Assembly (NCBI GenBank): GCA_009777435.1
Contig: WRLW01000006.1
Location: 1-17,344 of the forward strand
Length of the DNA stretch: 17,344 nucleotides
Direction: 5' to 3'
Origin: Oscillospiraceae bacterium
GTDB taxonomy: Bacteria; Bacillota; Clostridia; Oscillospirales; UBA929
Each line of letters starts with the position of its first letter. The first letter of the stretch is position 1. The position numbers and the translations under genes were made by a program. The notes beneath the pieces were generated by a model. It made no database searches. It was not told the DNA's origin and worked only from the letters and a program-made list of their open reading frames with translations. Below, piece after piece: positions 6,760-12,849 of the stretch.

Positions 6760-7154
6760 CGGGAACCGGCCCCGCCCTAACGGGTTTTGAAAAAACGCGC
6801 CAAAGGTGCGGCGGTCTTTTACCGGTTACCTTACGGCGCGCAAAATGCGGCGTAACCGTTTCTGTTTCGCCACTGCAACCCCCCTGCCTCTCCTCTGGCG
6901 GTCAAACCCCTCGGCGCGCGGCCGATTATGAGGCCCCCTTGAACAGACCGGTTGAGGAACCGATGAAAATGCAGGTTGTAAAAACGGGGAGATGGGGGTA
7001 TAATTGTGATACCCCTGTGGCGCCGGAAACGGTTGCGTAAGGTGTGAGTGTCACCTGTCGTGGGACTTTTGGCTTCGTGGGCCAAAATCCGCCACGGGGG
7101 CCTGCCTGTTTTTCGCCGCCCTTCAAGGCGATGACAGGCCGGTTCCCGATACTG
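6760..7154 (-). ncRNA. Candidate large structured RNA of unknown family
   Basis: Transcription is predicted to begin near 7154 from the promoter at 7161-7189. CGGGAACCGGCC (7148-7137) is perfectly complementary over 12 bp to GGCCGGTTCCCG (6771-6760), closing a domain of 389 nt. Inside are local stems: GTGGCG/CGCCAC (7095-7090 with 7022-7017, extended by CCCC/GGGG), TTTTGGC/GCCAAAA (7087-7081 with 7073-7067), AGGTG/CACCT (7056-7052 with 7044-7040), GGGGTAT/ATACCCC (7015-7009 with 7001-6995), CGGTT/AACCG (6962-6958 with 6953-6949), CGGTTAC/GTAACCG (6858-6852 with 6829-6823), and CGCA/TGCG inside it. GGGG at 7015-7012 can pair two ways. Reading frames here start upstream of the -10 box or lack ribosome sites. 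I do not see RNase P, tmRNA or SRP signatures. It could be a free RNA or a long leader of the spo0E-like gene 90 nt downstream. Confidence 0.6.
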
Positions 7155-7160
7155 TATTGG

Positions 7161-7189
7161 ATTATATATTGGCTACAAAAATTTGTCAA
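7161..7189 (-). promoter_or_regulatory. Consensus sigma-A promoter of the structured RNA
   Basis: On the minus strand TTGACA (7189-7184) and TATAAT (7166-7161), both consensus, are exactly 17 nt apart. It is among the best promoters in the window, and the predicted start falls about 6 nt before the terminal helix of the RNA domain. Confidence 0.85.
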
Positions 7190-7270
7190 GCCGTGATTTG
7201 ATATTTGTCACGTCAAACGTATAAAAGTGGATTTTGCGCAATTTTTGCCATGCCGCCGCGGGGGCGGCCG

Positions 7271-7294
7271 GGGACGCACACTGTGCGTCCCTAC
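7271..7294 (+). repeat. Half copy (right end) of palindromic MITE-like element
   Basis: GGACGCACACTGTGCGTCC (7272-7290) is followed by CTACGGCGTTGCG. The same 13-nt flank follows the right end of the element at 7456-7566, so one may be a local duplicate of the other. The region 7200-7270 holds a G+C-rich stretch with no recognisable gene. Confidence 0.7.
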
Positions 7295-7317
7295 GGCGTT
7301 GCGCGTAATCAACGGGC

Positions 7318-7415
7318 GTAGGGGCGCGCATTGCGCGTCCGTGGTTCCACGCCGTGCCGCGCCCTCTGTGTATTGTGGCGAAATAAAACGGCGGACGGCC
7401 AATGGCCGCCCCTGC
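7318..7415. repeat. MITE-like palindromic element, composite of two arm types
   Basis: The left end GTAGGGGCGCGCATTGCGCG (7318-7337) and right end GGACGGCCAATGGCCGCCC (7393-7411, then CTGC) are each internally palindromic. The outer bases are inverted (GTAGGGGC against GCCCCTGC). The centre carries GTGGTTCCAC. It has the same design as 17097-17182, with no coding capacity. Confidence 0.7.
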
Positions 7416-7455
7416 ACACAATACCACACCGGCACAGCGAAATTCGCCGCGCCAT

Positions 7456-7566
7456 GTAGGGACGCACATTGTGCGTCCGTGGTTTATTTTACCACACGCA
7501 CGGCGTGGGGCGGGGATGGGGCGCGGGGACGCAGAAAAAACGCGGACGCACACTGTGCGTCCCTAC
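7456..7566. repeat. MITE-like palindromic element with perfect 13-bp terminal inverted repeats
   Basis: This 111-bp unit runs from GTAGGGACGCACA (7456-7468) to its exact inverse TGTGCGTCCCTAC (7554-7566). Each end is itself a palindrome of the GGACGCACANTGTGCGTCC type. Next to the left arm is the hairpin GTGGTTTATTTTACCAC. No transposase is encoded; if mobile it is non-autonomous. Open frames across it yield spurious RTLCVPT-type peptides. Confidence 0.8.
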
Positions 7567-7580
7567 GGCGTTGCGTATAG

Positions 7581-7898
7581 TCACCGTCCGCCGCGCGCGG
7601 TCAGTTCGCCAAGGGCGACGAGGCGCACGCCGGGGCGTGAGCCGGCAAGACGCCGCGCTTCCTCAAGCTGCGGCGGCGTCAGCGCGTCCTCGGGCAGCAG
7701 TATCTCCAGCCCGCCCATATGCCAGCGGCGTACGCGCAGCAGCGGGCGCGCCAGCTCCTCGACGCTCTCCCCGCGCGCTGGGAACACGACGGCCTCCGCC
7801 CGCGCCGCGCCCGTGAGAGACCCGGCAAGCATCCAGATAAGCGCGAACAGCCCGGCGGCCGCCAAAAAAGCGATTACCGCGTCGTAAATTATCTCCAT
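7581..7898 (-). CDS. Small N-terminally anchored membrane protein, unknown function
   Basis: This 105-residue protein has one membrane helix at residues about 5-25 (YDAVIAFLAAAGLFALIWML), then a mostly soluble alpha/beta part: AEAVVFPARG, LARPLLRVRRW, LEILLPEDALTPPQLEEARR and VRLVALGEL. From memory it resembles short uncharacterised clostridial proteins with the MEIIYDAVIA start, but no function is known to me. ATG 7898 is chosen because GAGGTG lies 7 nt upstream; an in-frame extension to 8009 has no site and unlike composition. The stop lies 15 nt from the MITE-like element at 7456-7566. An inverted repeat (8060-8083) lies between it and the divergent lipoprotein gene, which could be co-regulated. 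Confidence 0.65.
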   Translation of the reverse strand: MEIIYDAVIAFLAAAGLFALIWMLAGSLTGAARAEAVVFPARGESVEELARPLLRVRRWHMGGLEILLPEDALTPPQLEEARRLAGSRPGVRLVALGELTARGGR

Positions 7899-8059
7899 CG
7901 GCACACACCTCAGCCCATCATATGAGCGCCCGCCCGACCGCGCCACACGCCGCGCCGGGGAATTCGGGCGATATATTGCGCATACCGCGCCTAAAATGGA
8001 CACAGACATACAATATCTTGCATATTTCCCCCGCGACAGGCCAAATAACGGCCAAATAG

Positions 8060-8083
8060 TTACAATTATATGTAATATTGTAA
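8060..8083. promoter_or_regulatory. AT-rich inverted repeat in divergent intergenic region
   Basis: TTACAAT (8060-8066) and ATTGTAA (8077-8083) are perfect inverted 7-mers with a 10-nt centre, in an unusually AT-rich patch between divergent genes. It could be a dimeric operator. A direct repeat GGCCAAATA occurs just before it. Confidence 0.35.
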
Positions 8084-8138
8084 TTTATTTTTTACGCAAT
8101 GTCATTGCTTTGTAGTGGCGCGGCGGCGATGGCTGTCC

Positions 8139-8144
8139 TATAAT
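8139..8144 (+). promoter_or_regulatory. Possible -10 element of the WG-repeat lipoprotein gene
   Basis: TATAAT (8139-8144) is consensus and lies 48 nt before the GTG start. No good -35 box is found at 16-18 nt (TGGCGC), so an activator or another promoter may be needed. Confidence 0.4.
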
Positions 8145-8192
8145 ACTTATACGGAGTTATGTAAACTAATGGCAAAAGGGCGGTGTGTTCGC

Positions 8193-9614
8193 GTGAAGCT
8201 GCGGTTAAAGACTGTCATATGCCTGACGGGCGCTCTGCTCGCGTCGTGCAACATGACGCCGCCCGCGGAGCCGCCTGCCGCCGAAAACCCCGCGCCTCAG
8301 GCCGAGGAGACGCGGATTGAGGAACCGGTCGCGGACGCCGCCGGGGAGGACGCCCGCGCGGAGGAAATATATCTTGTGCGCGCCGGCGCGCCGGACAGCT
8401 TAGCCAAGCTGGCGCCTGAAGCCGGCGGTCTGCTGCTGCCCTTTTTGGACGCGGACGGCGGCAAATACGGGCTGTGCGACACCGACGGCTATGTCGCGAT
8501 GCTCCCCTCAATTGACGAGATAAGCCGGGTATTTTACGGCGCCGGGCCTGACGACTGGCTGTATCTGATACAGGAGGAAGCGCCGGGAACGCCCCGCTTC
8601 GCGCTCACGGCGCCCGGCGGCGGCGTGCTGTTCGAGTCATACGGCGCCGTGGAGATAGCCGACATATACTCCGACGGCGGAGAGTGCTGCGCGGCGCTGT
8701 ATATGGACGGGCTTTACTCGATTTTGCGCGTGCCCGGCCCGGACGGCCGGGGCGTCATGGAGACCGGGTTTATATATGAGCATGTGTCGCGCTTCTCAGA
8801 CGGCTTAGCCGCCGTGAGGGGCGCGGGCGAGACGGCCTATAAGTATATAGACGCGGACGGCGAGGTGGCGCTGTTCGGGCCCTTTGAGTGCGCGGGCACG
8901 TTTTCGGAGGGTATGGCCGTCGTGTGCGGCGACGGGCTGTGGGGCGTGGTGGGCCGCGACGGGAACTGGGTGACGCCGCCTGTTTACGACGGCGCGCAGA
9001 ATTTCGGCGGCAGTGTTTTCGCCGCGAGCATGAACGGCATGTGGGGGCTTATCGGGCGCGACGGGTCTGTGGTGCTGCCCTTTGACTATACGTCTGTCAC
9101 CAAGGCCGACGCCGACATATATCTTCTGACGCGCGACGGCGTTAGCGCCAGCGCGCCGACCGTCAGCTTCTATTACGACGCGCTGACCGGCCGGATGGTG
9201 GATCACGACGCGAAGTATCTGGGCGACGGCGCGTGGATACGCGTATACGGCGACCGCGTTGAGCTGCTGCTTGAGCGCGAGGGCGTGACCGAGGCCATAT
9301 TCGGCGCCGCCGGCGTTAAGTGGCTCGGGCAGGGGCTGTTAGAGTTGGACTCCCCGCGCGGGCTTTACAGGATAGGCTACGGCTATCTGCCCGGCTCCGA
9401 CGGCGTTACGCTGGTAAAGGTATGGCCGCAGGACGGCGTTTTGGTGGTGAGCGAAAACGGCAAACAGGGGCTGCTCGGCATGGACGGCGAGCTGCTGCTG
9501 CCCTGTGAGTACGACAGCATAAGGCCGCTCGGCGGCGGCTTCCTCGGCGTCAGCGCGGACGGCTATTCGGGCGTTATGGACGCGTCGGGCCGATGGCTGC
9601 TGAGGATAAGCTGA
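8193..9614 (+). CDS. WG-repeat-containing lipoprotein
   Basis: This 473-residue protein has an N-terminal lipoprotein signal: MKLRLK, hydrophobic TVICLTGALLA, then lipobox LASC with Cys19. A Pro/Glu/Ala-rich linker (20-60) leads into about 400 residues of WG-type repeats. Examples are GDGLWGVVGRDGNWVTPPVY, MNGMWGLIGRDGSVVLPFDY and NGKQGLLGMDGELLLPCEYD; others are degenerate. WG repeats build beta-rich surface domains of unclear binding role. The protein is expected to be lipid-anchored on the outside of the membrane. GTG 8193 is preferred because AAAGGGCGG (8175-8183) lies 9 nt upstream and it begins the lipoprotein signal exactly; in-frame ATGs at 8115 and 8169 lack this. The gene stands alone, with a possible -10 at 8139 and a terminator after its stop. 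Confidence 0.8.
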   Translation: MKLRLKTVICLTGALLASCNMTPPAEPPAAENPAPQAEETRIEEPVADAAGEDARAEEIYLVRAGAPDSLAKLAPEAGGLLLPFLDADGGKYGLCDTDGYVAMLPSIDEISRVFYGAGPDDWLYLIQEEAPGTPRFALTAPGGGVLFESYGAVEIADIYSDGGECCAALYMDGLYSILRVPGPDGRGVMETGFIYEHVSRFSDGLAAVRGAGETAYKYIDADGEVALFGPFECAGTFSEGMAVVCGDGLWGVVGRDGNWVTPPVYDGAQNFGGSVFAASMNGMWGLIGRDGSVVLPFDYTSVTKADADIYLLTRDGVSASAPTVSFYYDALTGRMVDHDAKYLGDGAWIRVYGDRVELLLEREGVTEAIFGAAGVKWLGQGLLELDSPRGLYRIGYGYLPGSDGVTLVKVWPQDGVLVVSENGKQGLLGMDGELLLPCEYDSIRPLGGGFLGVSADGYSGVMDASGRWLLRIS

Positions 9615-9615
9615 A

Positions 9616-9672
9616 CCGCCGCCCGTTGGGGCGGCGGCTTTTAAGGTCTCCCGGTAAGCCGGGGGGTTTTTT
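9616..9672 (+). terminator. Two consecutive Rho-independent terminator hairpins
   Basis: The first is CCGCCGCC (9616-9623) pairing with GGCGGCGG (9630-9637), then CTTTT. The second is CTCCCGG (9648-9654) with CCGGGGG (9659-9665, one G-U pair), then TTTTTT (9667-9672). The second T-run overlaps the stop codon of the convergent glycosidase gene. They protect two convergent surface-protein genes from each other. Confidence 0.85.
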
Positions 9673-12600
9673 AATAGAAGCTGCACAGCAGCTTTGCTAA
9701 TCCGGCCCTTGTCATAACGCCGTATGGGTCGATATGGCCGCCGGCGTCCCCGGCGTGGCCCTCGACGATTTGCAGCGACATCAGCAGGCTTATGGAGGAG
9801 GCGGCGTATTCCGGTATCTCCGCCGCGTCAACAAACGGGAACTCGACCTGGGGCTTGCTCATACCGGCCGGGAAAGCGTTGGCGAGCAGTACGAACGAGT
9901 AGACCCTGGTAAACGTGCCGTGCGGGTCAAAGGACAGAATACCGTTTATCTCGCCGCCGCGCATGACGCCCGCGCCGTACATGGCCTTTACGGAGGGGAG
10001 CGCCCAGTCGGGTATGTCCCCGGTGTCGGCATAAGGCAGCGTGACGCCGCTCCACTCGTTGAGGTCAAGCTTCATGACGCGCGCCATCAGGACGGCCACC
10101 TCGGCGCGGGTTATTACCCCGTCGGGGTCAAACGGCCTCGCGCCGTCCGCCGCGCCTGTCTCATAAGCGCCGCCGCGGTCAAGGAATTCTATAAACGGCG
10201 CCCCCCAGTGCGCGTCTATATCGGTAAACGAGGCGGGGCGCAGGGTTGTGGGCTGTGTGAGGTTCTTGGACACGCGCTCATAGCCGCCGGAGGGGCATCT
10301 GGCCTCGACCGTTATGCGGTGGAAGCCCTCGGAGGGCATGGGGTGGGTCGCCGAGAAGGCCCCGCTGCCCGGGTCGTAGCTGAACGGTATCTCATTGCCG
10401 TCCCACAGAACCTTTATGGCTTCTTTTCTCAGCACGGGGCCGCCGGCGCTCAGCGCCGTGCCGGTTATGCTGAGGCCGCCGCCAAGACTGCCCTGATAGG
10501 TGAAGTCCACGGCGGGCGGCAGAACGCTCTGCTGCGAATCATACGCCGCGCAAATCTGATCGAGGTAAAACACGCCCGCCGCCGCGCCGCCCGCCGCCGA
10601 GGATATCAGCTTGAAGCCGGTAAGACCGGTAAGGCCGTCGGCTATGGGTATGGAATAGAAGCGGTATTCGGTGTCGCTGAGCGACGCCGCCGTCAGCTCG
10701 ACGGCTTGGCCCAGCGCGTCGGTCAGCGTCAGGTTGAGCAGGTTGCCCGAGCCGTCGCCCTTGAGCCAGAAGTTGATATACGACGGCTGATCCTCCAGCT
10801 TAATGTCGGCGGGGAATACGACCGACGACGCGTCGCCGCCCGCCAGCGACAGATCGTATCTGAAGGCGCCCGCGAAGCGCCCGAACTTAACGTTCGCGCG
10901 CCCGGCGTCACGCGAGAAGCCGGTGCCCGGATAGGCGGCTGAGAACGGCGTTTGGGCGGCGCTCTCAAAGTTGGCCAGCTCGGACGGGGGCTTGCCCACC
11001 ATGACCGGAATGGTAACGGTTTTGCCGCCCATAGCCGCCACAAGATACCCGGTCGCGCCGTAGCGCGTACCCGCCGTCACCACGCCGTCGGGCGTTACAT
11101 ATATATCGGGGCCTGTGACCTGCCAGCTGAACAGCGCGTTGTCGGACACCATGTCCTCGCCGCCGCAGACGCCGACGGCGCTGATTCTGACGCTTTCGCC
11201 GGGCGTGAGCGTCAGCTCGGAGACCTCTCTCTGCGTCTTTTGGCTGATCAGGCGTATGTTTTCGGGCGTGTCGGTCACGCTGACCTCAAGCGTGCCGAAG
11301 CCGGTGGAGTTCAGGGTATAGACGTTAAGCCGCGCCGTGCCGGAGGCGATGGCCGTCAGCGTGTTTCCGGCTATGCCGCACACGGACGGGTCGAGGCTCT
11401 GCCATATCAGGCCGGGAGGCGCCTCGGCCGTGTGGAAGTTGCTGTCGGACGCCGTGAGGGACAGCGTGCCCAGATCGATGGACGCGCCGGTCAGCACGGT
11501 CATTTTGGACGGCTTGACGTATAAATCCGTTATAATGCCGGTGTGCGGCGAGTCGTTGACAAAGAATATATAGCTGGCGCACTTGCGCGGCGCGCCGTCG
11601 GACGGCCTGCCCAATTGCGTAAGGCCGGTGTCGCCGGGAAGCCGCGCGGCCATGTTGGTGGAGCCGCCGCCGTCGAGGTTAACCGCGTCGGAGCAGCCCA
11701 GCAGCCTCATGCGCTCGGCCAGCTGGTTGAGCGTCAGGCCGGCGCTGTGGGCGCTCTGGCGGCCGTCAACCGTGTAGAATACCGCCGAGCCGTCCGGCCT
11801 GACGCCGACGGCCGTTCTGGGCGCGGGCGTATCCTCGGAGTAAGGCTGCGTCACGCCGCTGACCACCAGCGGCTGGTAAGCGCCGATTATATTGGGGCAG
11901 GCGGCGAAACGCGGGTCGCGCGCCGAGACGCTTATGGTGACGGCCGTGCCGATATAAAGCTGGGAGACGCGCTCGACAGGGCCGCTGTCGGTTACAGACA
12001 GGCACATCTGCCCCTTTTCTAACCCGGCCGGTTCCGTGCCTGTGATTACCTCGCGCACCACGCCGCTCACCGCGCCGCCTATGCTCAGGTCGCCCGTGAC
12101 CTCAAGTATGACGTGCGTGCCGCTCAGGACGGTTTGGGTATTGTCGCCGAAGTCGGGCGTGTAGAGGTACAGGCCGGTGTCCCTGCGCACCTTGTTTATG
12201 GCGTCTATGGCCACGGTCGCGCCGGAATGACTGAGCCTTATCTCAAGGTTCGGCCTGCCGATTACCGCGCCGTTAGGCCCGAAGCCGACCGCGCTCATGC
12301 CCACGTCGGACGAGCGTATGACGCCCTCGGAGACTATTATGGACTGCGGCACGCCGTTTGACACCGTGAAGAAGTCGCCGTTAAGCCCGGCCACGACCTC
12401 CCTGCCGGACGCCGTGAGACGCGCGGCGGCTTCGTTGAGCGTCAGCGCGCCGTTGTACAGCCTGTCGCCGGCCATGACTACGGGCGTTAGCTGAGAATCG
12501 GCGCCCCATTCGATGTAGCGCTCGGCCTGAAGCCCCGCGTCGTAGTGCTGAAGCGTGTTTTGGGTAAGCGCCGCCGAACGCGCGAGCGTAATGGTCGAGG

Positions 12601-12712
12601 CGGCCGTGATGTCGCCGATGCCTATGTCGTAGCCCAGCGCCGTCAGCGGCGCGGGCGCGGCGGCCACGCACAGCGCCGTCAGCAGCGCCGCCAGCCTTAT
12701 ATGTATCTTCAT
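9671..12712 (-). CDS. Cell-wall-anchored phosphodiester glycosidase (NAGPA domain) with Ig-like and SLH domains
   Basis: This 1013-residue exoprotein has a signal peptide at 1-26. Residues about 105-385 form a phosphodiester-glycosidase (NAGPA) domain: AGLNGDFF (108-115), GVPQSIIVSEG, RTAVGVRPDGS (299-309), YTVDGRQS (313-320) and NLDGGGSTNM (345-354). Family members remove sugar-1-phosphodiester caps or act on related wall and exopolysaccharide linkages. Residues 398-480 and 485-575 look like bacterial Ig-like modules; 578-725 resembles a carbohydrate-binding jelly roll (YINFWLKGDG, YRFYSIPI, GVFYLDQI); 731-818 is another beta domain. Three SLH units (about 826-880, 890-945, 955-1013) end the protein and should bind the wall polymer. 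ATG 12712 has AAAGG 9 nt upstream. It has its own promoter and is monocistronic. The exact substrate is unknown. Confidence 0.85.
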   Translation of the reverse strand: MKIHIRLAALLTALCVAAAPAPLTALGYDIGIGDITAASTITLARSAALTQNTLQHYDAGLQAERYIEWGADSQLTPVVMAGDRLYNGALTLNEAAARLTASGREVVAGLNGDFFTVSNGVPQSIIVSEGVIRSSDVGMSAVGFGPNGAVIGRPNLEIRLSHSGATVAIDAINKVRRDTGLYLYTPDFGDNTQTVLSGTHVILEVTGDLSIGGAVSGVVREVITGTEPAGLEKGQMCLSVTDSGPVERVSQLYIGTAVTISVSARDPRFAACPNIIGAYQPLVVSGVTQPYSEDTPAPRTAVGVRPDGSAVFYTVDGRQSAHSAGLTLNQLAERMRLLGCSDAVNLDGGGSTNMAARLPGDTGLTQLGRPSDGAPRKCASYIFFVNDSPHTGIITDLYVKPSKMTVLTGASIDLGTLSLTASDSNFHTAEAPPGLIWQSLDPSVCGIAGNTLTAIASGTARLNVYTLNSTGFGTLEVSVTDTPENIRLISQKTQREVSELTLTPGESVRISAVGVCGGEDMVSDNALFSWQVTGPDIYVTPDGVVTAGTRYGATGYLVAAMGGKTVTIPVMVGKPPSELANFESAAQTPFSAAYPGTGFSRDAGRANVKFGRFAGAFRYDLSLAGGDASSVVFPADIKLEDQPSYINFWLKGDGSGNLLNLTLTDALGQAVELTAASLSDTEYRFYSIPIADGLTGLTGFKLISSAAGGAAAGVFYLDQICAAYDSQQSVLPPAVDFTYQGSLGGGLSITGTALSAGGPVLRKEAIKVLWDGNEIPFSYDPGSGAFSATHPMPSEGFHRITVEARCPSGGYERVSKNLTQPTTLRPASFTDIDAHWGAPFIEFLDRGGAYETGAADGARPFDPDGVITRAEVAVLMARVMKLDLNEWSGVTLPYADTGDIPDWALPSVKAMYGAGVMRGGEINGILSFDPHGTFTRVYSFVLLANAFPAGMSKPQVEFPFVDAAEIPEYAASSISLLMSLQIVEGHAGDAGGHIDPYGVMTRAGLAKLLCSFY

Positions 12713-12742
12713 ATCCTCAAGCCTTTCGCGTTAATTGAATTT

Positions 12743-12771
12743 ATTGTAACCGATTTCGCCTGTTATGTAAA
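12743..12771 (-). promoter_or_regulatory. Promoter of the glycosidase-SLH gene
   Basis: On the minus strand TTTACA (12771-12766) and TACAAT (12748-12743) are 17 nt apart, about 30 nt before ATG 12712. A further TATAAT (12807-12802) lies upstream without a clear -35 box. Confidence 0.65.
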
Positions 12772-12849
12772 CCCTTGTCGTAAAAAATCTAAAATTTACC
12801 TATTATAGGGCAATAGGGCGCAGACTAAGACACGGCCGGCGACCATGTC

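Noticed and set aside
6869..6875. GCCACTG on the plus strand resembling part of a cobalamin riboswitch
   Set aside because: The other conserved blocks of the riboswitch are missing, no B12 gene follows, and the strong promoter points to the opposite strand.
6760..7154. RNase P RNA, tmRNA or SRP RNA as the identity of the structured region
   Set aside because: The GAGGAAAGTCC block of RNase P, the tRNA-like ends and tag frame of tmRNA, and the SRP Alu/S-domain signature were not found on either strand by eye.
6926..7189. 87-residue minus-strand open frame inside the structured region
   Set aside because: Its start lies in the promoter spacer and -35 area upstream of the predicted transcript start, and the protein has no recognisable features.
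7271..7566. CRISPR-like array of short palindromic repeats
   Set aside because: Spacing is irregular, units are in both orientations and paired as inverted ends, and no cas gene is present; they fit MITE-like elements.
9734..10942. 402-codon plus-strand frame opposite the glycosidase gene
   Set aside because: It is a shadow in high-GC DNA: Arg/Gly/Ala-rich without domains, whereas the minus strand encodes a clear multi-domain protein.
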